DNA from: an uncultured Bacteroidales bacterium | Lineage (GTDB): Bacteria > Bacteroidota > Bacteroidia > Bacteroidales > Muribaculaceae | Reading direction: 5' to 3' | DNA length: 64,000 bases | Assembly: GCA_902792895.1 (NCBI GenBank) | Contig: CADBBK010000001.1 | Coordinates: 124,001-188,000 of the forward strand | Notes under the pieces: generated by a model | Database searches by the model: none | Told to the model about the DNA's origin: nothing | The model's input: the letters and a program-made list of their open reading frames with translations, nothing else | Shown here: positions 53,346 to 62,803 of the stretch, piece by piece | Layout of the letters: each line of letters begins with the position of its first letter | How positions within the stretch are numbered: position 1 is the first letter of the stretch | Translations under genes and position numbers: made by a program

Positions 53346-55028
53346 TTACTGCTGGAATAGTTTCCTGACAGAGCCGTCGCTCATCTTGACGATGTTGAGG
53401 CCCTGCTGCATACCTTGCAGCTTGTGGCCCATGATGTCATAGTAGCCCACTGCCACCGCCTCCTTGCTCTCGAACTGCTCGTCTACACCAGTATTCCTTC
53501 CCTGCTTGAAAGTATAGTCCAGATAAGCGCCAGGGAATCCAAACCTGACAACCGCCTCACGGTAATTAAGCCCCTCAGGCAACTGTTCGGCCACCACCTG
53601 GGCTGTGACAACGTGGTCAAACTCACCGTTCAGCTTATTGTCAACCAGTTCAATGTCAAGCCAGTCAGGCGCCTCATCCCCGTCATGGCCAGTCACTGAC
53701 CACAAGCCGCTCTCGCTTGAGGTCCATGCCCGGAATTTGATGCCGTTGATGGTCTCGCCACCTTCCTGACGCTGCATCAAGCCGCCATTAGCATCAAACT
53801 CATATTCACCTTTCTCATTCTCGCTCAGGAAGTTAAGATACGGATGCTCGGCAACGATATAGATCGAGAGGCCTGTCATCATCGTCATGCCGTCATTCAG
53901 TAAGTGATTAAGTCCGCGCCATTCGTAATCGCCAGTAAAATCACCTTCATCGTCTTTCACAGGGCATTTCACATAGGCCAACTCACCAAAGCCCTCATCT
54001 TTAAAGATATTTGCGCTTGCTCTTGCCGTGAAATCCACGAGATCGGCAGCCTCAGGCTCATTGTAACCATCGATGGCTACAAGAATGGGCGCATCAACTG
54101 TCGGCTGGCACTCATGAGCCATGTCAGGATTGTTCTCGTCACACATGTAGAGGCGGAACTCCACAAGACCGTTTTTCTCGGTAATCGTGCCGGGAGAAAT
54201 TGTTCCCTCACCTAGGGCAATCAGTTCACCGGGCACTTCGGGCAAGCGTACCGATCCTTCGTCTTGATAGGCAGGGATTGCGTCGAGGCGGTAGACCTTG
54301 CAGGTCAAAGTCACGTTTCCGGTGATGACAGCATCGTTTTTAATCATGAGGTAGACCTTCTTGAGCAGATAGGGATGAGTAGGCTTCTCAAAGGCCTGGG
54401 CCATACCGTCAACATGGCTGGCGTTCTTGCCGGCCCACCAGCCCTTTTCATTGTTGCCATAAGGCAGCAAGCCCTCAAGAGGATAGTAAAGACTCTCATC
54501 GTGAAAACTGTGTCGAGCGGGTGACTTGCTTGACAACAGATACTCAATGTCACCATCCCGTGTGGATATCTGAGAGGGATTAACGGCCGTCACCATCTTG
54601 ATCGGACAGATGATCTGCGCCCATCCATTTGATGGATTATACCATGAATAATTGCTGTTGGAGCTCCCGTCCCACACACGAAGCTTGGGCGTCTGTTGCA
54701 GGCACGGCTCATTATTCACTGTGAGGTCACGCGTGTAGATCTCATCAAACACTGCCCCAAGGTCATCGATGCACTGCCAACGGAACTGCGTCTCAGGACC
54801 GATACTGTCGGCCAGAGCATGGAAAGTGTAATCACTGTACGGTTTCAAGAAGATGAATTCATTAGCGACCGCATTGTCTTCAGCTACGCCATTCACAGCA
54901 GTGATGTGTGAGAAAAAGGCTCCAGCAGGACGATTGTATCGGGCATTGAGCTCATGACGGGTTGACTGTGCAAAAACGCCCAACCCCATGAACAAAACGA
55001 TAACGATGAGTAAAGATTTCTTGTCCAT
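53346..55028 (-). CDS. RPAGAFY-family secreted protein with T9SS-like C-terminal tail
   Basis: 560 residues from ATG 55028. Signal peptide of about 20 residues (ending GVFAQ). The body matches the 22-kb protein and the next gene: RPAGAFFSHITAV, KPYSDYTF, YGNNEKGWWAGKNASHVDG, LTCKVYRLDAIPAYQD, DYEWRGLNHLL and FPGAYLDYTFKQGR. In place of EF-hand repeats, the last 47 residues read YYDIMGHKLQGMQQGLNIVKM then a DGSVRKLF end, a pattern like type A sorting domains of the type IX secretion system. It follows its paralogue by 62 bases on the same strand. Confidence 0.82.
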   Translation of the reverse strand: MDKKSLLIVIVLFMGLGVFAQSTRHELNARYNRPAGAFFSHITAVNGVAEDNAVANEFIFLKPYSDYTFHALADSIGPETQFRWQCIDDLGAVFDEIYTRDLTVNNEPCLQQTPKLRVWDGSSNSNYSWYNPSNGWAQIICPIKMVTAVNPSQISTRDGDIEYLLSSKSPARHSFHDESLYYPLEGLLPYGNNEKGWWAGKNASHVDGMAQAFEKPTHPYLLKKVYLMIKNDAVITGNVTLTCKVYRLDAIPAYQDEGSVRLPEVPGELIALGEGTISPGTITEKNGLVEFRLYMCDENNPDMAHECQPTVDAPILVAIDGYNEPEAADLVDFTARASANIFKDEGFGELAYVKCPVKDDEGDFTGDYEWRGLNHLLNDGMTMMTGLSIYIVAEHPYLNFLSENEKGEYEFDANGGLMQRQEGGETINGIKFRAWTSSESGLWSVTGHDGDEAPDWLDIELVDNKLNGEFDHVVTAQVVAEQLPEGLNYREAVVRFGFPGAYLDYTFKQGRNTGVDEQFESKEAVAVGYYDIMGHKLQGMQQGLNIVKMSDGSVRKLFQQ

Positions 55029-55090
55029 ATTCAGATAATATAGATAATTAATAATCGCGTTGTTTTTAGTCAATGAGTTCCTGTCGTCAC

Positions 55091-56962
55091 TCATAATTCT
55101 TCATTGAGGACACGATCAATCACGACATTGATATCGGCAACGGTGATTTCGCCGTCCTCGTTAATGTCATATTTCATATCTTCATCTGTCACGTTGCCGC
55201 TGATAATCAGGCGAATGATTGCGTTGATGGTGACGATTGGCGGTTCAATGGGGTCGGGAGGACCAACGGGAGGATCTTCCTTCTCGCCCTGCATGAACTT
55301 GTAGTCAATATAGTCACCTGGTATCTGAAATCTCACTATCGCCTCACGGTAAGATACTTCTTCAGGCAAGGGGTCGGCAGTCACGCTTGCAATGACAACA
55401 CCAGTAAATTCTCCTTCAGTATCTTTTTCGTCAGTCAGTTTTATTTCAAGCCAATCGGGCAATTCGTCAGATCCGTTCCACAATATCTCCCACTCACCGT
55501 CATCGCTGGGTATCCAAGAATTAAACATGATGCCATTGACAGTAACGAAATCGTCTTCGTACTGATGAATCTTCCTCAATTCTCCTCCCTCGACCGGGAA
55601 AAGGAATTCACCTTCTTCACCGTCAGAATAGAATGCGACGAACGGGTGTTCGGCTACGATGAAAATCGTAAATGCGGTTTTCATCGTGCCCATAGTAAAG
55701 AAGTTATTAAGACCTTTCCACATGTAGTGGCCTGTGAAATTGCCTTCATCGTCATTGATCGGGCACTTCAGGTATGCCGTTTCGCCATATCCCTCATCAA
55801 CCAGATAGTCGGCAGAAACCATTGCGGTGAAATCGACCAAGTCGGCGGCGTCGGGTTCGTTGTAGCCCTCAATGACAACAAGAATCGGGTAATCAATGGT
55901 GGGATTGTTTTCATAGACTAAATCGGGATCATTCTCATCTGAGGCGTAAAGTGTAAACTCGACGGCTCCATTCTTCTCCTCGTAAGTAAGAGGACTCACC
56001 ACGCCTTCACCCGTAGCAATGAGCATTCCTGGCTCTTCGGGTAATACAACACATCCGGTATCCTGATAGGAAGGGATATCATCCAATCGGTAGACTTTGC
56101 ATTTCAAGTCCACCGGAGCGTTGCAAATGATGTTTCTTATTTCCAGATATACCTTTTTAAGCAAATAGGGATGTTCCGGTTTTTCAAACGCCTGAGCCAT
56201 ACCATCAACATGATGAGTATTTTTTCCAAACCACCAGAACTTGTTTTCCGGAATTTGACTGGAAAAAGCTGTCCATTGATATATTAAATTACCGTAACGT
56301 CCTTTCGCACAAGTAGTTTTGCTTGACAAAAGATACTCAACTCCTTCCTCCCCAAGAGCACTGGGACTAGGGATAGCATAAGCCTTGGCGTATTCTCTCA
56401 TTTCTACAGCCCCTGGCTCATATTCGGGGACGAGATAAGGCATCTGGTAGGAATACCATTTTGATGACATATCATCAGGGTCTCCATCTACCGCATAGAA
56501 AATGGGCATATCCTGTATCGACATTTTATACGAAACAGTCACATCCATCATACTGTCTATCGGTAGGCATTCATAACCTTGAAACACGTCCCAAGCGTAG
56601 TAGGTCTGTTCGTCAGCACCATCCACCGTGCCGTGAAACGTGTAGTCAGAGTAAGGTTTCATTAAGGCAAACTCTTGTCCATAACTATACCCACCCACGC
56701 CATTGTAAGCAATCGATGAGCAGTAGAAAGCACCTGCGGGGCGACGATAGAAGGGCACCAGAGGTGCCGAACCCCTTACGGGTGCCGCAACAGGTGTACC
56801 CGGAGCGCGCATCTGCATCTCTTGAACTTTGACTTGAGGGTTTGCACGGGTTAACGACAGTTGCTGTTGCAATCTAGGCGCCACAGCTTTTCGAGACCGG
56901 GCGCCAACACTCAATACCGTGAGTGAGGCAACAATGAGAATGAGTAGTAATTTCTTGTTCAT
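55091..56962 (-). CDS. RPAGAFY-family secreted protein with shortened dockerin-like tail
   Basis: 623 residues with a signal peptide (ending VGARS). Body blocks: RPAGAFYCSSIAYNG, GGYSYGQEF, FWWFGKNTHHVDGMAQ, LKCKVYRLDDIPSYQD, DEGYGETAYLKCP and IPGDYIDYKFMQGEKE. The tail has one full EF-hand-like repeat (DINEDGEITVADINVVID from residue 599). The repeat before it keeps only the helix (VTINAIIRLIISG) and has lost the calcium loop. First gene of a two-gene operon with its paralogue, with a good promoter upstream. Confidence 0.84.
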   Translation of the reverse strand: MNKKLLLILIVASLTVLSVGARSRKAVAPRLQQQLSLTRANPQVKVQEMQMRAPGTPVAAPVRGSAPLVPFYRRPAGAFYCSSIAYNGVGGYSYGQEFALMKPYSDYTFHGTVDGADEQTYYAWDVFQGYECLPIDSMMDVTVSYKMSIQDMPIFYAVDGDPDDMSSKWYSYQMPYLVPEYEPGAVEMREYAKAYAIPSPSALGEEGVEYLLSSKTTCAKGRYGNLIYQWTAFSSQIPENKFWWFGKNTHHVDGMAQAFEKPEHPYLLKKVYLEIRNIICNAPVDLKCKVYRLDDIPSYQDTGCVVLPEEPGMLIATGEGVVSPLTYEEKNGAVEFTLYASDENDPDLVYENNPTIDYPILVVIEGYNEPDAADLVDFTAMVSADYLVDEGYGETAYLKCPINDDEGNFTGHYMWKGLNNFFTMGTMKTAFTIFIVAEHPFVAFYSDGEEGEFLFPVEGGELRKIHQYEDDFVTVNGIMFNSWIPSDDGEWEILWNGSDELPDWLEIKLTDEKDTEGEFTGVVIASVTADPLPEEVSYREAIVRFQIPGDYIDYKFMQGEKEDPPVGPPDPIEPPIVTINAIIRLIISGNVTDEDMKYDINEDGEITVADINVVIDRVLNEEL

Positions 56963-57024
56963 GTTCAGATAAAATAATAATTAATAAATATACGACATCT
57001 TTAGTCGCTCTTTTCCACAGGCCG

Positions 57025-57055
57025 CAAATATAGGCATAATATTCTAATTTTCAAA
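57025..57055 (-). promoter_or_regulatory. Promoter of the two-gene RPAGAFY operon
   Basis: Minus strand TTTG (57055-57052), 19 bases, TATATTTG (57032-57025). Both boxes are perfect. Leader about 55 bases. Confidence 0.8.
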
Positions 57056-57065
57056 CAAAAATCAA

Positions 57066-57108
57066 CAAAAAAAAAGCAGGGGCGCTAATCATAAACTAGC
57101 GCCCCTGC
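57066..57108 (-). terminator. Terminator of fabG
   Basis: Minus strand: a perfect 12-base-pair stem (57108-57097 with 57087-57076) followed by ten T's. Confidence 0.9.
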
Positions 57109-57139
57109 CCTAAAAATAGGCAATATTATCGGGAAAAAA

Positions 57140-57886
57140 TTACATGTTCATGCCGCCGTCGACCTGGATGACCTGGCCGGTGACATAGCTCGACATGTCG
57201 CTGGCGAGGAAGGTGGCCACGTTGGCGATATCCTCGACAGTGCCGCCACGGCGCAGGGGGATGCGCTGGCACCACTCCTTGCGGACCTCGTCGCTCAAGG
57301 CCTGCGTCATTGCGGTGTCGATAAAGCCCGGGGCAATGGCGTTGGCACGGATGCCGCGGCTACCCATCTCCTGGGCGATGCTCTTGGCCAGGGCAATAAG
57401 ACCAGCCTTAGAGGCTGCATAATTGGCCTGTCCGGCGTTACCATGAACACCCACTACCGATGCCATGTTGATGATGGAACCGGAGCGCTGGCGCATCATG
57501 ATGGGCACCAGGGCGTGGATGAAGTTGAACGCGCTCTTGAGGTTAACAGCGATAACGGCGTCCCACTGCTGCTCGGTCATGCGCAGCATGATGCCGTCCT
57601 TGGTGATACCGGCATTGTTAACCAGGATATCGATGTGACCGAAATCCTCGTGAATCTGCTTCACCACGGCCTCGGTCTCCTCGAAGTTGGCCGCATTGCT
57701 GGCATAGCCCTTGGCCTTGACGCCCAAGGCAGCGATTTCCTGTTCGGTCTGCTTGCCGTTGTCGTCAATAACGAGGTCGGTAAACGCGATGTCGGCACCC
57801 TCGGCAGCAAACTTCAGCGCGATGGCCTTGCCGATTCCCCTGGCAGCTCCAGTGATGAGCGCCACTTTTCCTTCTAACATTTTCAT
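57140..57886 (-). CDS. fabG: 3-oxoacyl-ACP reductase FabG
   Basis: 248 residues. A classical short-chain dehydrogenase: cofactor loop TGAARGIGKAIA, NNAG, active-site serine in INMASVVGV and YxxxK in GQANYAASKAG. Full-length match to FabG, including RIPLRRGGTVEDIANVATFL and SSYVTGQVIQVDGGM at the end. It reduces beta-ketoacyl-ACP in fatty acid elongation. Other SDR roles cannot be excluded, but the overall fit is good. Monocistronic. Confidence 0.93.
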   Translation of the reverse strand: MKMLEGKVALITGAARGIGKAIALKFAAEGADIAFTDLVIDDNGKQTEQEIAALGVKAKGYASNAANFEETEAVVKQIHEDFGHIDILVNNAGITKDGIMLRMTEQQWDAVIAVNLKSAFNFIHALVPIMMRQRSGSIINMASVVGVHGNAGQANYAASKAGLIALAKSIAQEMGSRGIRANAIAPGFIDTAMTQALSDEVRKEWCQRIPLRRGGTVEDIANVATFLASDMSSYVTGQVIQVDGGMNM

Positions 57887-57941
57887 CTGTTTTTCTTGTT
57901 TATATTGTTATTAATGTTGTTTACTTCACACAATTGGCCTG

Positions 57942-57972
57942 CAAAGGTAGTAAATATTGCTGACACCACAAA
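57942..57972 (-). promoter_or_regulatory. fabG promoter
   Basis: Minus strand TTTG (57972-57969), 19 bases, TACCTTTG (57949-57942); ATG 55 bases later. The remaining spacer to 58056 shows nothing else. Confidence 0.8.
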
Positions 57973-58056
57973 ATCTCGTTGTTCGAGGAGGGAGCATTAT
58001 CTAATGTGACGGGGGTCACGGTAATGAACGGAGATTACGGATTAGCTGGAAAGAAC

Positions 58057-58099
58057 GGAAGGCATCAGCGCTCGCTCGTTTATAGCGCTGATGCCTTCC
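58057..58099 (-). terminator. Terminator of the BspA-like gene
   Basis: A perfect 16-base-pair stem (58057-58072 with 58084-58099) about 20 bases after the stop, minus strand, followed by TTCTTT. Confidence 0.75.
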
Positions 58100-58119
58100 A
58101 TTGGATGATATGTACTCTC

Positions 58120-60486
58120 TTACCAAGTGCCGGAGAGGAGGTAGTCGATGAGTACGCTCACGTCGGAGATTGCTACATCGCCATCGCGGTCGGCATCGGC
58201 TGCCGTCAGGCTGATTCCTGAAGCATTACCACTCAGCAGATAGTCGATGAGCACCGAGACATCGGCAATTGCCACGTCGCCGTCGCCATCCACGTCACCA
58301 CGGATGCTCTTGGGGGCTATCTTGATATTGTCCAAAGCAAAGTAGTCACCTTCGCCATTGTCACTGACATCCTTGTGATAGAACCAACGCAGTTGATAGG
58401 TGACATTGGGCTGCAGTTCATAAGTGAAGGTCTCCCAATCGTTGTCACGGGCTCCGTAACGGAATATCGAAGTGCCGTTCACCATAAACACGCATTCATC
58501 ATAGTGTGTGTTTGTCGCGTACATATCACTTTCACCCCACGCCTTGAAATCAAACGACAGGATGGATGGTTCAGAGACAGAGACAGTGGTCGAAACCGTC
58601 GATTCACTGTTATGTACGCCCTGGTTGCTGGACTGGGCATAGACACGGCCGTCGCCTGCCATCACCACAAAGGGATAGTCGCCCTCGGAGGTGAAAAGGA
58701 TAGTGCCGCCTGGCACATTCAGCGCATCGTCGAGCGAATTGAATGTCTCGATGTTGCCGAATTGCCTCCAACTCATGGCTGTCTGGTAGGCTTCATGGGC
58801 CGAAGTCGGGACATACAATGTCGCATCGCTGTATTGAACAGTACTGAACATGTTATCCACATTTTCTTCCCAATCATAGCCCTGCGGTGGCACGAGTGCA
58901 TTGCATGTCACGGACTGCAGACCTCCATCATAATCACTATAAAATGCCTGCCAACCGACATATTCAAGTCCGTTGCCTATGGTGAGACTCATGAGGTTGT
59001 CACATCTATAGAATGCACGGTTCCCGATGGTCTTGACACTGTTAGGAATATTCAGCTCGTTCAAACCAGAACAACCATAAAAGGCGGCGGGACCGATATT
59101 ATTCAGATAATTGGAGAATTTGACAGAGGTCAAATTCCTACAATAATAAAAAGCGTATTGTTCAATGTCCCTGATGTTATCTTCCATGGTGACGTCCGTC
59201 ATTAGCCACTGCAGGCATGCAGCGTAACCGATGGAGGTCACGTAATATCTACGGCCTTCGTACTCGACTGTCAGCGGAATGTCAACGTGTTCAAGCTCGT
59301 AGCCTGGTCCTGTATAAAAACGTGAGGAATCGGCTGCCATGCAGTAGGCTGACACTTCGACTTCATCAAAAGCGGTAATGCGATAAGGGATGTTATCACA
59401 TACAAAGTCGCAGGCGCCGAAACGGTAGTCTTCCCGGAAGTTGCTCCAATAAGTGGCGGACCTGTAGGCCGGGATTTTATCACGCGGCACCCACAGCACG
59501 ACATTGTTATAGGCTACCTCGGGGAAAGTGTTTGAGGTAATCGTGGGAGGTGTCGCACTACGGCAGTAGATGATACCCATGTAGTTCTCGGTCCCCCCTT
59601 GGAATGCATAGTTGCCAATGGAGGTGACGCCTTTTCCCAGTTCGACGTAAAAGACATGACAATTATAGAACGCATAGTTGCCAACTGTCGTTACCGTATT
59701 TGGGACGATAATCTCACATTCCCAATTAGTCACACAATCCCTGAAGGCCGACGTGCCAATCGCAGTCACGGTATAGGTCGTGCCGTTATGTGTCACGGTG
59801 GGTGGTATATTCACATAGCCGTCATAGCTGCAGTAGTCAGTGTCCCTATAGGTCACACTCACGGTCGTGCCGCTCGTGATCGTGTAATAGATGCCATCAA
59901 CCACAAACTTGTTGATTTCCTGTATGTTGTAGAACTGCGACCAGGCTGCTGTGCTCTGGTAACTGCTCTTTGAGCCCTGTGGTACATACAGCGTAGCATT
60001 GGCATAGGTGCTCTGATCAAAGTTGTTGGCATCGAACGATTTGGCTGTTTCCCTCAAGCAGGTAATGCTCGTCAGATTGGTGCAACCGACAAAGGCATTG
60101 TTGTAAATGGTGTACATGGTGCTGGGCAGAGTGATTTTCGTCAGCGCCGTGCAACCGGCAAACGACTCGTTCATGAGCATCGTCACGCCCTCAGGAATAG
60201 TGACAGCAGTGAGCCCTGTACAGTTCTTAAACGCTTGGTATCCGATGCTCGTGACTGGATAGTAGTTGCCATTGTAATACACGGTATCGGGGATGTTCAC
60301 AACACCCGAATAGGTATTGAACGACCCATTGTTCTGGACTGAGAGGACGCCGCGGCCGTCGCTGTAAGTCGTCAACTGGTAGTAGATGCCACCGCTCGAG
60401 AAAGTCTCGGTTGCTGCACTGGCACCCAACGCGCACGCGAGTAGCATCAGCAAGGCAATAGCTTTAAAGAGATAGATTCTTTTCAT
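58120..60486 (-). CDS. BspA-type leucine-rich repeat surface protein with dockerin-like tail
   Basis: 788 residues from ATG 60486; the longer frame lies upstream of the promoter. Signal peptide ends near LGASA. Two blocks of LRR_5 repeats (VTSIGYQAFKNCTGLTAVTI, then similar units about every 23 residues) are interrupted by YYTITSGT-like beta modules. A jelly-roll-like domain (about 610-725: YDECVFMVNGTSIFRYG, TYQLRWFYHKD) follows. Residues 731-788 hold two EF-hand-like repeats, DVDGDGDVAIADVSVLIDYLL and DADRDGDVAISDVSVLID, as in dockerins. BspA proteins bind host or microbial surfaces; the ligand here is unknown. Confidence 0.87.
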   Translation of the reverse strand: MKRIYLFKAIALLMLLACALGASAATETFSSGGIYYQLTTYSDGRGVLSVQNNGSFNTYSGVVNIPDTVYYNGNYYPVTSIGYQAFKNCTGLTAVTIPEGVTMLMNESFAGCTALTKITLPSTMYTIYNNAFVGCTNLTSITCLRETAKSFDANNFDQSTYANATLYVPQGSKSSYQSTAAWSQFYNIQEINKFVVDGIYYTITSGTTVSVTYRDTDYCSYDGYVNIPPTVTHNGTTYTVTAIGTSAFRDCVTNWECEIIVPNTVTTVGNYAFYNCHVFYVELGKGVTSIGNYAFQGGTENYMGIIYCRSATPPTITSNTFPEVAYNNVVLWVPRDKIPAYRSATYWSNFREDYRFGACDFVCDNIPYRITAFDEVEVSAYCMAADSSRFYTGPGYELEHVDIPLTVEYEGRRYYVTSIGYAACLQWLMTDVTMEDNIRDIEQYAFYYCRNLTSVKFSNYLNNIGPAAFYGCSGLNELNIPNSVKTIGNRAFYRCDNLMSLTIGNGLEYVGWQAFYSDYDGGLQSVTCNALVPPQGYDWEENVDNMFSTVQYSDATLYVPTSAHEAYQTAMSWRQFGNIETFNSLDDALNVPGGTILFTSEGDYPFVVMAGDGRVYAQSSNQGVHNSESTVSTTVSVSEPSILSFDFKAWGESDMYATNTHYDECVFMVNGTSIFRYGARDNDWETFTYELQPNVTYQLRWFYHKDVSDNGEGDYFALDNIKIAPKSIRGDVDGDGDVAIADVSVLIDYLLSGNASGISLTAADADRDGDVAISDVSVLIDYLLSGTW

Positions 60487-60528
60487 AAACTGTAGGATGA
60501 TTTGGGTTATTATTGTTGTAATTTGTCG

Positions 60529-60560
60529 CAAAAATAACTGAAAAAGATGAATTGTGCAAG
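60529..60560 (-). promoter_or_regulatory. Promoter of the BspA-like gene
   Basis: CTTG (60560-60557), 20 bases, TATTTTTG (60536-60529) on the minus strand; ATG 42 bases later. Confidence 0.65.
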
Positions 60561-60624
60561 TGCTGTAGCCGTTTTTCATAAGCCCTGGCTTTCAATACAC
60601 TGACGGTGCACATCACTACCACAC

Positions 60625-60655
60625 AAAAAAACCAGTGCCGCTAATGCGACACTGG
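60625..60655 (-). terminator. Terminator of glyA
   Basis: Minus strand: a 10-base-pair stem with one mismatch (60655-60646 with 60641-60632) followed by seven T's. A smaller palindrome sits nearer the stop. Confidence 0.8.
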
Positions 60656-60698
60656 AGTAAATCGTAGACCACCCGACGGGTGGTATTGTCTTACTTAA

Positions 60699-61979
60699 TT
60701 ACCAGGCGAACATGGGATAGTCCTTCATCATCTCGTTGACCTTACCACGAACGGCGGCGATAACTGCCTCGTCCTCGGGAGCGCGGAGTACGGTGTCGAT
60801 GAGCTCGACGATGTCGCCCATCTTGTCCTCCTTGAGGCCACGGGTGGTGATGGCGGGAGTGCCCAGACGCAGACCGCTGGTCTGGAAGGCGCTGCGGTCG
60901 TCGAAGGGAACCATATTCTTGTTGACGGTGATGTCGGCAGCAACGAGGGCAGCCTCGGCAACCTTACCGGTCAACTCGGGATACTTGGTGCGCAGGTCAA
61001 CCAGCATGCAGTGGTTGTCGGTACCGCCGGAGCAGATCTTGTAACCCTTGTCGATGAGGGCCTGAGCCATAGCGGCAGCGTTGGTGCGTACCTGGATGGC
61101 GTAGTCCTTGAACGAGGGCTGGAGGATCTCACCGAAGGCAACAGCCTTAGCGGCAATCACGTGCTCGAGGGGACCGCCCTGCACGCCGGGGAATACGGCG
61201 CTGTCGAGCAGCGACGACATCTTGCGGATGACACCCTTCTTGGTGGTCTTGCCCCAGGGGTTGTCAAAGTCCTTACCCAGCAGGATGATACCGCCACGGG
61301 GACCACGCAGGGTCTTGTGGGTGGTGCTGGTAACGATGTGTGCATACTTCAAGGGGTTGTTCAACAGACCTGCAGCGATGAGGCCGGCTGGGTGTGCCAT
61401 GTCGACCATGAGCAGTGCGCCCACGCTGTCGGCAATCTTGCGCATGCGCTCGTAGTCCCACTCGCGGCTGTAGGCGCTGGCGCCACCGACGATCAATTTG
61501 GGACGCTCGCGCTGTGCCACCTCTTCCATCTGGTCATAGTCTACCAGGTTGGTGTCGGGGGTTACGTTATATTCACAAGCCTGGAACATCAGACCCGAGA
61601 AGTTAACGGGGCTACCGTGTGAGAGGTGACCGCCATGAGCCAGGTTCAGACCCATGAACTTGTCGCCGGGCTTAAGGCAAGCCATGAAAACGGCCATGTT
61701 GGCCTGAGCGCCCGAGTGGGGCTGCACGTTAACGTACTCGGCATCAAAGATCTGTTTCAGACGCTCGATGGCAACGTTCTCGCTCTCGTCAACGCACTGG
61801 CAACCGCCATAGTAGCGGTGTCCAGGATAACCCTCGGCATACTTGTTGGTCAGGCAGCTGCCCATGGCCTGCATCACCTGGTCGCTCACGAAGTTCTCAC
61901 TGGCGATGAGCTCAATGCCGTGTTGCTGACGCTGATGTTCACGCTCGATGATGTCAAAAATCACTTTGTCTCGTTCCAT
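60699..61979 (-). CDS. glyA: Serine hydroxymethyltransferase GlyA
   Basis: 426 residues. GlyA converts serine and tetrahydrofolate to glycine and methylenetetrahydrofolate, the main one-carbon source used by FolD. PLP lysine is in [13 protein letters not shown]. Other blocks: [45 protein letters not shown] and [15 protein letters not shown]. Length is normal. The flavin reductase-like gene lies 71 bases upstream on the same strand, with no separate promoter obvious. Confidence 0.97.
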   Translation of the reverse strand: MERDKVIFDIIEREHQRQQHGIELIASENFVSDQVMQAMGSCLTNKYAEGYPGHRYYGGCQCVDESENVAIERLKQIFDAEYVNVQPHSGAQANMAVFMACLKPGDKFMGLNLAHGGHLSHGSPVNFSGLMFQACEYNVTPDTNLVDYDQMEEVAQRERPKLIVGGASAYSREWDYERMRKIADSVGALLMVDMAHPAGLIAAGLLNNPLKYAHIVTSTTHKTLRGPRGGIILLGKDFDNPWGKTTKKGVIRKMSSLLDSAVFPGVQGGPLEHVIAAKAVAFGEILQPSFKDYAIQVRTNAAAMAQALIDKGYKICSGGTDNHCMLVDLRTKYPELTGKVAEAALVAADITVNKNMVPFDDRSAFQTSGLRLGTPAITTRGLKEDKMGDIVELIDTVLRAPEDEAVIAAVRGKVNEMMKDYPMFAW

Positions 61980-62050
61980 TGATTTTTAGTTTTTAGTTTT
62001 TTAGTTGAGACGCAAAATCGCGCGTCCCGGTTTGTTAGTATTAAAGTTAT

Positions 62051-62626
62051 TTAGTCGTTTTTTGGTTTCTTGCGTACTGACCAGCCGAAGTGCCCCAGTT
62101 CCTCGCCGAGCGAGTAGTAATGGCCGTGGCAATAGGTGATGAGGTCGGCGGCCTTGAGGTCGAGTGCCCCGGTGTCGGGGTTAATGAAACGGTCATCGGC
62201 AATGACGTTCATCACCTCGCCGATGAACATGTCGTGCGTGCCCAGGCGCATGATGTCGCGCACGCGGCACTCAATGCTCACGGGGGCCTCGGCGATATAG
62301 GGAGCAGCAACGGTCTCACCCTTGACGGGCGTGAGATGCATTTCGTGCCACTTGTCATAGTCGCGACCAGAGCGCACGCCGCACCAGTCGGTGGCCCGTG
62401 CCAGCTCGCGGTTAGTGAGATTGAGCGTGAAAGCCATGTTGCGCTCCACAATGCCGTGGCTGTGGCGCTCGGGGCGTATAGACACATAGCACAAAGCCGG
62501 ATCGCTGCAGATGGTTCCCGTCCAGGCCGCCGTGAAGACGTTATACTCCTCGGGCGACGCCCCGCAGCTGACCAGCAGTGCGGGCAGCGGGTATATCATG
62601 GTGCCAGGTCTCCAGTTCTGTTTCAT
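62051..62626 (-). CDS. Flavin reductase-like FMN-binding split-barrel protein
   Basis: 191 residues from ATG 62626. The start WRPGTMIYPLPALLVSCGASPEEYNVFTAAW and SIRPERHSHGIVERNMAFTLNL fit the flavin-reductase/DIM6-NTAB group. GEVMNVIADDRFINPDTGALD and YYSLGEELGHFGWSVRKK close the domain. It probably binds FMN and reduces a flavin or small electron acceptor. It may share a transcript with glyA downstream. Confidence 0.87.
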   Translation of the reverse strand: MKQNWRPGTMIYPLPALLVSCGASPEEYNVFTAAWTGTICSDPALCYVSIRPERHSHGIVERNMAFTLNLTNRELARATDWCGVRSGRDYDKWHEMHLTPVKGETVAAPYIAEAPVSIECRVRDIMRLGTHDMFIGEVMNVIADDRFINPDTGALDLKAADLITYCHGHYYSLGEELGHFGWSVRKKPKND

Positions 62627-62650
62627 GCTCAATAATCGCAATTCAAGATG

Positions 62651-62658
62651 CAAAAGTA
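62651..62658 (-). promoter_or_regulatory. -7 box of the flavin reductase-like gene
   Basis: TACTTTTG on the minus strand, 24 bases before the ATG. Confidence 0.6.
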
Positions 62659-62763
62659 GGCATTTTTTCTATACCACAGGTGATTTTGCGGAATTATTTC
62701 GGCATTTTCTTGATTGTTAATAACTTTCTTATCGAGGATGATGGACGAGGACCGGAAAAAGCG

Positions 62764-62771
62764 TAAATTTG
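62764..62771 (+). promoter_or_regulatory. -7 box of the deoxynucleoside kinase pair
   Basis: TAAATTTG, 32 bases before the GTG start; divergent from the flavin reductase-like gene. No clear -33. Confidence 0.55.
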
Positions 62772-62803
62772 CGGTTTGTAAAACAACTATTATTCACTGA
62801 ACC

